Of a DNA stretch of 36,697 bases, positions 31,092 through 36,697 are shown one piece after another. Source of the stretch: Clostridia bacterium (GTDB taxonomy: Bacteria > Bacillota > Clostridia > Christensenellales > Borkfalkiaceae); the NCBI GenBank assembly GCA_017399185.1, contig JAFQEA010000004.1, positions 1 to 36,697 of the forward strand. Reading direction: 5' to 3'. Each line of letters opens with the position of its first letter. Positions within the stretch are counted from its first letter, which is position 1. A model generated the notes under the pieces. The model ran no database searches, was not told where the DNA came from, and saw only the letters and a program-made list of their open reading frames with translations. The translations under genes were made by a program, and so were the position numbers.

Positions 31092-31547
31092 TTAGTTCGA
31101 TAAATTGGAATTGGTCAGTCGCTTAGAAAAATCAATATCATAACGAGTTCCGTGAGATAACAGTAATCCGTGTGTTAGTTCAATTCGCAAAATGCATGTA
31201 TTCACATCGTCAAAATTATTATGTCCGTTATCAATCCATTCAGCAAACATGGTGCGCATCAAATTGGCAATTTCTTTGTTCTCTTCTTTGCCGAAATATC
31301 CCAGATTCACAGCTTTTCCATGAGCAGTGAACCAATCACCTGTGATTGCCACCACAGGATTTTCTGCAATCTGTTTCATCTTGTTTGACAAGCCATAAGT
31401 AAGCACATAAAATGCGCCATCAAAATAAAAGGCATTTACTTTGCGCACATAGGGCGTGCCATCAGCCACTGTTGCTAATGCAATAATGCTGTCTTTCCCA
31501 AAACGTTCAATCAGTATCGCTTCTGCTTCTTTTGTTAACTTCTTCAT
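31092..31547 (-). CDS. Pyridoxamine 5'-phosphate oxidase-family (split-barrel) protein
   Basis: This 151-residue protein has the flavin-binding split-barrel fold. It shows I-A-L-A-T-V-A-D-G-T-P-Y-V-R-K-V-N-A-F-Y near 22-41 and A-I-T-G-D-W-F-T-A-H-G-K-A-V-N-L-G near 67-83. Such stand-alone proteins bind FMN or F420 or haem, and are often of unknown role; classical PdxH has extra conserved residues that are absent. The ATG at 31547 follows agaggag. The promoter is clear. It is the first gene of the right-hand accessory block, which carries none of the 21-bp motifs. Confidence 0.8.
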   Translation of the reverse strand: MKKLTKEAEAILIERFGKDSIIALATVADGTPYVRKVNAFYFDGAFYVLTYGLSNKMKQIAENPVVAITGDWFTAHGKAVNLGYFGKEENKEIANLMRTMFAEWIDNGHNNFDDVNTCILRIELTHGLLLSHGTRYDIDFSKRLTNSNLSN

Positions 31548-31587
31548 TTTTCGCTCCTCTGTCAAATTCTTATTTATCAATGAGTTT

Positions 31588-31616
31588 ATTATATCGTATT
31601 TCTATGAACTTTTCAA
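31588..31616 (-). promoter_or_regulatory. Promoter of the PNPOx-like gene
   Basis: On the minus strand, TTGAAA (31611-31616), a 17-bp spacer and perfect TATAAT (31588-31593). Confidence 0.75.
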
Positions 31617-31637
31617 CCGATTCGTAAGTAAAGGTGA

Positions 31638-31666
31638 TTGACCTATTCACATTTTTATGATATAAT
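31638..31666 (+). promoter_or_regulatory. Promoter of the YhbS-like acetyltransferase gene
   Basis: TTGACC (31638-31643), a 17-bp spacer and perfect TATAAT (31661-31666). It leaves a leader of about 150 nt before the ATG at 31823. Confidence 0.75.
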
Positions 31667-31699
31667 ATTTTTACAAGTCTCGGCTTGAATATTTTTATT

Positions 31700-31786
31700 G
31701 GAGTGTGCTGTTTGAAAAACACCAACCTTTTGGAGATTGTATTGTAAACGAGAGGTTTGCAAATACATTCTCGGCAATCCTCTCGT
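31700..31786 (+). promoter_or_regulatory. Putative leader peptide and hairpin (attenuator) of the acetyltransferase gene
   Basis: A ggag site (31700-31703) precedes, by 8 nt, a TTG-started frame of 11 codons (31712-31747, M-K-N-T-N-L-L-E-I-V-L-stop). The frame ends exactly where a perfect 8-bp stem begins (acgagagg 31748-31755, cctctcgt 31779-31786). The layout resembles leader-peptide attenuators of inducible resistance genes; function is inference. Confidence 0.4.
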
Positions 31787-31822
31787 ATTTTGAACGTCAA
31801 CAATTTATGAAAGGATTTAACA

Positions 31823-32476
31823 ATGAACAATTTGACGATACGTTTAGAAACAGAAAAAGACTACAGAGCAGTTGAAGAACTTACACGCGAGGCGTTTTGG
31901 AACGTCTATAAACCGGGCGCAGATGAACATTATTTCGTCCATACTATGCGCTCGCATCCCGACTTTATCCCCGAGCTTGCATTCGTGCTTGAGCTTGACG
32001 GTAAGATTGTCGGCAATATCATGTACACCAAAGCATGGCTTGAGGACGAGAACGGAGAGCGAAAGGAGATACTTTCCTTCGGGCCGCTTTGCGTTGCTCC
32101 CGAATATCAAAGGCAGAAACTCGGCAAAATGCTGATTGAGCATTCCTTTGAGGTAGCGTGCAAGATGGGCTACGACGTTAATATCATCTTCGGCAATCCG
32201 GGAAAATACGTCAGCCGTGGATTTGTGAGCTGCAAAAAGAAGAACGTCAGCTTCGTGGTTGACGGCAATTTCCCTACGTCACTTCTCGTTTGCGAGCTTG
32301 TGCCGAACGCTCTTGACGGCAGAAAGTGGATGTATATTCCCTCCACCGCCGCCGATTGCTGTGAGGATACTACCGCTGTTGAAGCGTTCGACGTGACATT
32401 CCCACCGAAAGAAAAGAAGTGGATGCCAAGCCAAGAGGAATTCTATATCTATAGTCATTCTTCGGTAGTCAGATAA
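31823..32476 (+). CDS. YhbS-like GNAT acetyltransferase
   Basis: This 217-residue GNAT protein is of the YhbS type. Motif A, F-G-P-L-C-V-A-P-E-Y-Q-R-Q-K-L-G-K-M-L-I-E (about 91-111), forms the acetyl-CoA pyrophosphate site, and F-G-N-P-G-K-Y-V-S-R-G-F (about 130-141) is characteristic of the group. The C-terminal 60 residues add a typical YhbS extension. The substrate is unknown; relatives acetylate small molecules or proteins. The binding site gaaaggat is good. Its long leader with a possible leader peptide suggests regulated expression, unlike the acetyltransferase gene at the left of the window. Confidence 0.85.
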   Translation: MNNLTIRLETEKDYRAVEELTREAFWNVYKPGADEHYFVHTMRSHPDFIPELAFVLELDGKIVGNIMYTKAWLEDENGERKEILSFGPLCVAPEYQRQKLGKMLIEHSFEVACKMGYDVNIIFGNPGKYVSRGFVSCKKKNVSFVVDGNFPTSLLVCELVPNALDGRKWMYIPSTAADCCEDTTAVEAFDVTFPPKEKKWMPSQEEFYIYSHSSVVR

Positions 32477-32555
32477 ACGTAAAAACGCCGCTGAGGTTTC
32501 GTGAGATTTGCATCGCTTTAGTAGCGGTTATATATTCGATGTTTTTTTCTTCCAT
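32469..32555 (-). pseudogene. Truncated helix-turn-helix gene with intact promoter and start
   Basis: A 28-codon frame begins M-E-E-K-N-I-E-Y-I-T-A-T-K-A-M, like the first residues of a common small clostridial HTH (MerR/excisionase-like) family that continues for 30-60 more residues. It ends prematurely, overlapping the 3' end of the acetyltransferase gene. A strong ggagg site and a promoter (32586-32614) are preserved, so a peptide could still be made. Probably the stub of a deleted gene. Confidence 0.4.
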
Positions 32556-32585
32556 TTATCTTTCCTCCATATCAACGTAGGTGCT

Positions 32586-32614
32586 ATTATACGAGTATAT
32601 TCTAACACTGTTAA
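32586..32614 (-). promoter_or_regulatory. Promoter of the truncated HTH gene
   Basis: On the minus strand, TTAACA (32609-32614), a 17-bp spacer and perfect TATAAT (32586-32591). Confidence 0.65.
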
Positions 32615-32631
32615 TGTCCCAAAAAACGGAC

Positions 32632-32844
32632 TTATCCCTGATTTTCAGGTAAAACTTCCATAATTTCATCGACTGAGCAATCAAGGCTACGACAGATCTT
32701 AGCAAGAGTATCTGTTGTTACCGCTTCATCTTTGCTCAATTTTCTCATAGCGTGTTGTGTTAGATTTGCCGACTCCTGAAGGTCTTTCTTCTTCATATTT
32801 TTGTCGATCAGCAACTTCCATAATTTCTTGTATGATACTGCCAT
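32632..32844 (-). CDS. Small XRE/Cro-CI-type regulator
   Basis: This 70-residue protein is a single helix-turn-helix domain of the short YozG-like (HTH_26) kind: M-A-V-S-Y-K-K-L-W-K-L-L-I-D-K-N-M, then L-Q-E-S-A-N-L-T-Q-H-A-M-R-K-L and a closing C-R-S-L-D-C-S-V-D-E-I-M. Such proteins act as dimeric repressors, often near mobile or resistance genes. The ATG at 32844 lies 9 nt after aaagga; an in-frame GTG two codons upstream is too close to the site. Target genes cannot be read. Confidence 0.85.
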   Translation of the reverse strand: MAVSYKKLWKLLIDKNMKKKDLQESANLTQHAMRKLSKDEAVTTDTLAKICRSLDCSVDEIMEVLPENQG

Positions 32845-32949
32845 AATCACATATCCTTTCTGCTTATGAGCATAGTTACAAAGTTACAGAGTATATTATA
32901 GCATAACAAAGGCGAAAAAACAATAATTCTTGCGATGTTTCACAAAAAA

Positions 32950-33105
32950 GTGCGGAATACCGACATTCTGCGTTTGATAACAAAAAAGAGTTGCTCAATG
33001 CATCGTACCCTTAAGGACAATAACTTAAAGGTACGGGCATTGCGAAGGCAAGAGAATTGAGAGAAGTTTTAGCTTCTCTCTTTTTTCTTGCCCTTTTTCT
33101 GTTTA
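32950..33105 (+). ncRNA. Candidate structured RNA ending in a terminator
   Basis: Three consecutive hairpins lie in 330 bp without a gene (32845-33174). They are gcggaat / attctgc (about 32951-32973); a long one with caatgc, cgtaccc / ggtacg, gcattg (about 32995-33042); and gagagaag / gcttctctc followed by six T (about 33058-33086), itself enclosed by ggcaag / cttgcc. The dense pairing plus terminator suggests a small RNA on the plus strand. I recognise no known family and see no clear promoter. Confidence 0.35.
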
Positions 33106-33174
33106 TAGCGGTACATTCGACTATTATACCGCCTTTGAGTACAATTATGGTAGAAAATCAAAGGAGGTAACAAT

Positions 33175-33474
33175 ATGGGCAAATTCATAGAAGAGTTTTA
33201 CTACGGCAACATTGATCCGCAGGCACGAAGCACCAAGCAAAACAAAGCCGTGCAAAAGCAAATGGAAGTGCTGATGCTTAATGAGGAATTTCTGACCGAA
33301 GCACTTTCCGGTGAAAACAAGAAAAAGTTTCTCGATTTTGTTAATGCGTGGAGCGTGGTAAACGGAGAATCCAATCTCGACAGTTTTATGATGGGATTTC
33401 GCTTGGGAGCAAACTTTACATACGATACCTTTGTTGCAACCGATACCCCGTTTCAAGACTTGCTGAAGGAGTGA
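33175..33474 (+). CDS. DUF6809-like small protein
   Basis: This 99-residue protein begins M-G-K-F-I-E-E-F-Y-Y-G-N-I-D-P-Q-A-R and ends with F-M-M-G-F-R-L-G-A-N-F-T-Y-D-T-F. It resembles the DUF6809 group, small helical proteins frequent in accessory and conjugative regions of gut Clostridia; function unknown. A strong aaaggagg site precedes the ATG. Its 3' end overlaps by 22 bp the tail of a converging ABC ATPase fragment, so a recombination junction lies near 33475-33490. Confidence 0.75.
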   Translation: MGKFIEEFYYGNIDPQARSTKQNKAVQKQMEVLMLNEEFLTEALSGENKKKFLDFVNAWSVVNGESNLDSFMMGFRLGANFTYDTFVATDTPFQDLLKE

Positions 33475-33674
33475 CCGATATCATCAATATACACATTACC
33501 TGTGGTTGGACACTCTAACCCAGCGATTATGTTCAATATAGTTGTTTTCCCACATCCAGAAGGACCTATCAACACAACAAAATCGCCATCGTCAATCTTT
33601 AAAGAAAAATCATTTAGAACCATTTTTTTGCCATCAAATGTCTTCCCAATGCTTTCCAACAACACCTTCGACAA
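33453..33674 (-). pseudogene. Truncated ABC transporter ATPase (N-terminal stub)
   Basis: The first 65 or so codons encode a typical ABC ATPase start: L-L-E-S-I-G-K-T-F-D-G-K-K, then the Walker [10 protein letters not shown] near residues 38-46 and I-I-A-G-L-E-C-P-T-T-G-N-V. After D-D-I the frame runs into unrelated sequence and stops. The signature and Walker B are missing, so it cannot work as an ATPase. The start is TTG with ggggggat as binding site. It follows the RlmN/Cfr-like gene and was probably cut off by a deletion or insertion at its 3' side. Confidence 0.75.
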
Positions 33675-33713
33675 GCCAATCCCCCCTCTTCTTAGCGTTA
33701 TAAGAGACAGAAA

Positions 33714-34856
33714 TTATTTCTTCTTACCCATCTTTTTCTTTCTCTTTGCGAACGGGTGTCGTTTTTGAGGTTTGCCTTCAAACAAATTTCTTTGTTTGTT
33801 TTTAGACGGACGTTTTCCAATATTAGAGTTGGAGGAACGGCCATTGTGCAAGTTGACATTTGACAGTTCATCAATGCTTTTTTTGTTGTGTTCGCTAACT
33901 AACTGACCACAAGCGGCTTTAATGTTGTTGCCTCGTGATTCTCGTAATTTAACTTCTAAGCCAGCTTCTTCTAATCTTGTTTTAAATGCAACAAGTTGCT
34001 GTTTATTGGGACGTTGAATCTTGCCACACTTTGTTTCATTATATTGCAACACGTTTATTAATACATTCTTGCCTCTAAACCAGCGACCAAGCTGGCGAAC
34101 ATCACAATTTCTATCATTAAATCCTGGGATTAACAAATACGCAACTGTTATTTTGCGATTATGACGTTCTGCATACGATAAAACAGATTCAACTACTTCG
34201 TTAATTCCTTGCCCCTTCATGTGCGGAATAACAGCATCTCTCGTTTTTTGATCAGTTGCATGTAAAGAAAGCGTCAGTTGGATTTTCAGATGTTCTTCTC
34301 GAAGCTTTTTTAATTGATTTAGTGGCCCAACAGTAGATACTGTGATGCCATCCGTAGGAAAATCAAGGCCATTTCTATCCCGCAGTATGTGTATTGATTT
34401 TATTAAATTGTCATAATTCAATAGAGGTTCGCCCATTCCCATAAAGACAATTCTATTGACCTTTTCTTTTAACAGTACTATTTGTTGTACAATTTCAGCT
34501 GGAGTTAAATTTCTAATAAAACCATTGCTTCCGGATTCGCAAAATACACAGCCAACCGGACATCCAACCATTGTGCTTACACACACAGTTGTACCTGTTT
34601 TTCGTTTTATACAAACCGTTTCGATACAATAGTTGTCCTTTAGTTGAAAAACGTATTTGCGAGTATCTCCGCCGCTATAAATGTCCTTAATCTTAACTGT
34701 TTGATTCTGAGATTTAGGTGGAGCTTTATACAAAGTTTTAAAAAAACTTTTTGCTCGTTCTTCTCCCATTACAGAGATAATTTCATTAAGTGAGTAGTTG
34801 TAAGGATTTTCAAAAATGTTCTTTTCTGTAATTTGCTCATTAATATTTATATTCAT
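33714..34856 (-). CDS. RlmN/Cfr-family radical SAM methyltransferase
   Basis: This 380-residue protein belongs to the family methylating A2503 of 23S rRNA (RlmN at C2, Cfr at C8). The radical SAM cluster is C99-P-V-G-C103-V-F-C106, SAM-site G-M-G-E-P near 140-144, and by motif spacing the RlmN catalytic residues E105, C118 and C355 correspond to E79, C92 and C316 (A-A-C-G-Q-L). The N-terminal domain is short (about 75 residues). After residue 325 there is a 55-residue tail ending in a very basic Lys/Arg stretch, absent from standard RlmN and Cfr. C-E-S-G replaces the usual C-A-T-G. The accessory setting and a leader peptide upstream suggest a regulated, possibly resistance-related paralogue, but C2 versus C8 specificity cannot be decided. 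Confidence 0.85.
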   Translation of the reverse strand: MNININEQITEKNIFENPYNYSLNEIISVMGEERAKSFFKTLYKAPPKSQNQTVKIKDIYSGGDTRKYVFQLKDNYCIETVCIKRKTGTTVCVSTMVGCPVGCVFCESGSNGFIRNLTPAEIVQQIVLLKEKVNRIVFMGMGEPLLNYDNLIKSIHILRDRNGLDFPTDGITVSTVGPLNQLKKLREEHLKIQLTLSLHATDQKTRDAVIPHMKGQGINEVVESVLSYAERHNRKITVAYLLIPGFNDRNCDVRQLGRWFRGKNVLINVLQYNETKCGKIQRPNKQQLVAFKTRLEEAGLEVKLRESRGNNIKAACGQLVSEHNKKSIDELSNVNLHNGRSSNSNIGKRPSKNKQRNLFEGKPQKRHPFAKRKKKMGKKK

Positions 34857-34948
34857 TTTACCTCTCCTTAACCCGTAAAATCACGATTGCTTATTTTTGC
34901 TGATTGAGTTACGTTTAACTTAGAAAAAATAGCAACAATCCATTGCAT
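34855..34948 (-). promoter_or_regulatory. Leader peptide and start-sequestering hairpin of the RlmN/Cfr-like gene
   Basis: A 26-codon frame (34948 down to 34868) begins M-Q-W-I-V-A-I-F-S-K-L-N-V and ends in F-T-G-stop, just before the ggagagg site. A perfect 7-bp inverted repeat (attttac 34875-34881 on the transcript, gtaaaat 34855-34861) encloses that site and includes bases of the ATG. The 5' arm lies within the last codons of the leader frame, so ribosome position would open or close it. This is the arrangement of translational attenuators; drug dependence is inference. Confidence 0.55.
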
Positions 34949-34985
34949 ATCATTCCAATAAACGCAAAATAGATTTAACTAATAT

Positions 34986-35014
34986 ATTATATCATGTATG
35001 GCAACAAAATTCAA
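34986..35014 (-). promoter_or_regulatory. Promoter of the RlmN/Cfr-like gene
   Basis: On the minus strand, TTGAAT (35009-35014), a 17-bp spacer and perfect TATAAT (34986-34991). It gives a transcript leader of about 120 nt. The rest of 35015-35195 is AT-rich and I see no gene in it. Confidence 0.75.
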
Positions 35015-35195
35015 TACATTTTCATGTCAAAAGCATAAAGAATTTTTATATCAGCTAATTCATTTATCTGTACAATAGTTTAGATTTTCAAGAGCATAGC
35101 ATGAATAAACGTCATGCGCAAAAGTTCGACAACTTAAAAAATCACACCCTTCCTCGGCGGTTGTTTTTCTTTGCTTTCTGCGATTCAAATTTTGA

Positions 35196-35222
35196 GGGCT
35201 GACGATTGATTTTCGTCAGCCC
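35196..35222 (-). terminator. Hairpin terminator of the XRE/zinc-ribbon gene
   Basis: Stem gggctgacga / tcgtcagccc. On the minus strand it is followed by a weak tcaaaattt tract; on the plus strand by a T7 run slightly further on. Confidence 0.55.
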
Positions 35223-35228
35223 TTCGCA

Positions 35229-35888
35229 TTATCTTTTTTTATAAATCACGAGTTCGGGATTTTCTCCGTTTTCTTCATAAGTACAGACGAGAAGGAAGTC
35301 CATGTTTGCTGCTATACCAAAGCATCTGCCATCGAATTCGCTTTCGAGCTGACTACCGAGGTAGGTCTGCTTATCGTCAAGAAATTTCACTTTTTCTCCG
35401 TTAGGCAGAGTGTATTCCATATTGATGAATTCACCTGATAGCACGTTTAAATTCTCTACCTTAGGCAATCCTTCGATATGCAAAAGCGTGTTGAATTCAT
35501 GAATTAGCTGTTGTTTAAATTCTTCGAGCTTTTCTTTTCCACCGATTTCGGCATATCGCTTCCAGATATCAAGAGTGTACTCACCGTCGGCATAGCACCA
35601 CTTACAATATTCCTCGTTGAAAAAGCCATCGACTTCCTTGCTGATGTTAGAATCTTCAAGCGGCATTCCGCAACATTGACAGATAAGCTGACGGGGCGAG
35701 CCGAGAAGCGTATTGATGGACACATCAAACAATTGCGACAACAGTTTAAGTGTTTCCGTGTTCGGTATTGTTTCACCGGTCTCCCACCGAGACACAGCTT
35801 GCCTTGTTACAAATATTTTTTCCGCAAGTTCCTCTTGCGAAAGACCTTTTTTAGTTCTGAGTTCTAAAATAATATCCTTAGTTTCCAT
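35229..35888 (-). CDS. XRE-family regulator with zinc ribbon and C-terminal domain
   Basis: This 219-residue protein starts with a Cro/CI helix-turn-helix (about 3-60: L-S-Q-E-E-L-A-E-K-I-F-V-T-R-Q-A-V-S-R-W-E). Next is a putative zinc ribbon (C-Q-C-C-G-M-P-L near 69-76 and C-K-W-C near 95-98, the Zn_ribbon_2 type). The last 90 residues form a beta-rich domain of unknown role, perhaps ligand-sensing. The ATG at 35888 follows ggtggtga. Its promoter contains a perfect 11-bp palindrome in the spacer, suggesting autorepression. A second XRE gene lies directly upstream on the same strand. Confidence 0.85.
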   Translation of the reverse strand: METKDIILELRTKKGLSQEELAEKIFVTRQAVSRWETGETIPNTETLKLLSQLFDVSINTLLGSPRQLICQCCGMPLEDSNISKEVDGFFNEEYCKWCYADGEYTLDIWKRYAEIGGKEKLEEFKQQLIHEFNTLLHIEGLPKVENLNVLSGEFINMEYTLPNGEKVKFLDDKQTYLGSQLESEFDGRCFGIAANMDFLLVCTYEENGENPELVIYKKR

Positions 35889-35918
35889 AATTTCACCACC
35901 TTCATCAGTTGTGATTAT

Positions 35919-35947
35919 ATTATACCACTGACGGTCAGCCTTGACAA
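35919..35947 (-). promoter_or_regulatory. Promoter with palindromic operator of the XRE/zinc-ribbon gene
   Basis: On the minus strand, TTGTCA (35942-35947), a 17-bp spacer and TATAAT (35919-35924). The palindrome ctgac-g-gtcag (35928-35938) occupies the spacer, where a bound repressor would block polymerase. Confidence 0.65.
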
Positions 35948-35968
35948 GCAACTCGCTGTTGCTTTATT

Positions 35969-36460
35969 TTATGCTTCGATAAATGCGTAAACGATAACCG
36001 CAATGATAACAGCAAGTATCACCAACCGAGAAAGCACATACGGGATCACCATTTTTCTTGCGGCTATTCTTTTGTACTTGGGCTTGGATAGCAATCCTAA
36101 CGCAATATATCCGACAACACCCGAAAAACTGATAATGTTGAGATATGGTATCTTTGTGAAATAGTTTATTACCGCGCTGACCGTTGCTACCGCAAGGCAA
36201 GCAATAGCGAACCAATAAAACTTACGGCTTTGCGCCTCATCAAGCAATCGCTTATTCTCAATATCGGTATCGGATATCAACTCATCAATGCTGATATGAA
36301 AAAGATTTGATAACTGTTTCAGACTATCTATACTTGGATATCCTTTGTCGGTTTCCCACTTTGAGATAGCCGTCCTCGTGACATAGATCTTTTCAGCCAA
36401 CTCGTCTTGAGTAAGCTGATTGTCGTTTCGCAGCTTTTTTAATTTTTCGCCAAAAGTCAT
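35969..36460 (-). CDS. XRE-family regulator with C-terminal membrane segments
   Basis: This 163-residue protein has an N-terminal helix-turn-helix (about 4-60: L-T-Q-D-E-L-A-E-K-I-Y-V-T-R-T-A-I-S-K-W-E) followed by three hydrophobic segments (about 82-100, 105-127 and 138-160). It resembles clostridial XRE proteins with a membrane-bound sensor tail; the ligand is unknown. The ATG at 36460 follows aggagg, and an in-frame start ten codons earlier has no site. Upstream (36506-36534) a ccgtcac / gtcacg pair resembles the half-site in the neighbouring XRE promoter, hinting at cross-regulation. Confidence 0.85.
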   Translation of the reverse strand: MTFGEKLKKLRNDNQLTQDELAEKIYVTRTAISKWETDKGYPSIDSLKQLSNLFHISIDELISDTDIENKRLLDEAQSRKFYWFAIACLAVATVSAVINYFTKIPYLNIISFSGVVGYIALGLLSKPKYKRIAARKMVIPYVLSRLVILAVIIAVIVYAFIEA

Positions 36461-36569
36461 AATGTAACCTCCTTGCTTTTGTGAGTTCATTATAACATCG
36501 CCACCTCAAAAAGTCACGACACTATCCGTCACATCGTTCTATTTAGCTTTTTATACAAATTGGAATTTG

Positions 36570-36697
36570 TCAGTCTGATATGTGTTTGATACGCTGTAAA
36601 TCTCCGCTACACAGCGCATCCATGTTTCTAAAGATTTTATCTGCATCCCAATCCCACCATTTAAGGTCAAGCAGATATGCAATCAAATCCTCACCAA
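36570..36697 (-). CDS. C-terminal part of a CatB/Vat-like hexapeptide acetyltransferase (partial)
   Basis: The last 41 residues of a minus-strand gene enter from the right edge: G-E-D-L-I-A-Y-L-L-D-L-K-W-W-D-W-D-A-D-K-I, ending I-K-H-I-S-D. The L-x-x-K/R-W-W-D-W signature is the C-terminal cap of the xenobiotic acetyltransferase (CatB, Vat) left-handed beta-helix family, which acetylates chloramphenicol or streptogramins, though many members have other substrates. The active-site part lies outside the window, so function cannot be judged. Confidence 0.7.
   Translation of the reverse strand, partial: GEDLIAYLLDLKWWDWDADKIFRNMDALCSGDLQRIKHISD

Noticed and set aside
33145-33456. Minus-strand frame of 103 codons
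   Set aside because: Antisense to the DUF6809-like gene, which has a strong aaaggagg site and a conserved sequence.

Overview
The window looks like chromosome of an anaerobic, spore-forming, low-GC Gram-positive bacterium (Bacillota, class Clostridia, probably an uncultured gut lineage). The basis is a set of sporulation and germination genes (a SipL-like protein, spoIIR, sleB, ypeB), two [FeFe]-hydrogenase-type proteins, the tilS-hpt pair, DUF1540 and DUF378 proteins, and sigma-A promoters of the TTGACA-N17-TATAAT type. Many ribosome binding sites read GGGGG instead of GGAGG.

Layout. 1-3100: repeats, a MazG-like pyrophosphohydrolase, an XRE regulator with a zinc ribbon, and a GNAT acetyltransferase coupled to an alpha/beta hydrolase. 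3168-6914: a phd-doc toxin-antitoxin cassette lying between two 94-bp copies of the 3' end of a large secreted protein gene; that protein has starch-binding-like modules followed by 12-13 Cys/His repeats. 7043-9137: two membrane proteins. 9196-14999: a minus-strand operon running from a phosphotransferase-like kinase through two thioredoxin-fold ferredoxins, a PAS-bearing sensory-type (group C) [FeFe] hydrogenase and a SpoIIE-type phosphatase to a group B-type [FeFe] hydrogenase. 15084-17342: repeats, a FliB-like methylase that appears leaderless, a four-helix-bundle protein coupled to a broken pyrophosphatase-like gene, a tandem hairpin array, and three tRNAs (fMet, Met, Glu). 17496-24759: tilS and hpt, two small proteins, a MacB-like ABC transporter, an acidic protein with an internal duplication, and a DUF1540 protein. 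24931-30660: sporulation and germination genes interrupted by ispE.

From about 31,000 to the end the content becomes accessory: a PNPOx-like protein, a YhbS-like acetyltransferase, four short XRE/HTH genes or remnants, a DUF6809 protein, an ABC ATPase stub, an RlmN/Cfr-family methyltransferase and the C-terminus of a CatB/Vat-like acetyltransferase. Two of these genes follow putative leader peptides with hairpins, the arrangement typical of drug-inducible translational attenuation.

The most unexpected signal is a 21-bp motif close to GTCTATAAGYCGATTAWCRG. I find 11 copies between 794 and 30687: six just after the 3' ends of genes and five inside coding sequences. Four of the five coding copies are read in the same frame and encode V-N-x-L-I. 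The motif is absent from the right-hand accessory block, so it may help mark native chromosome.
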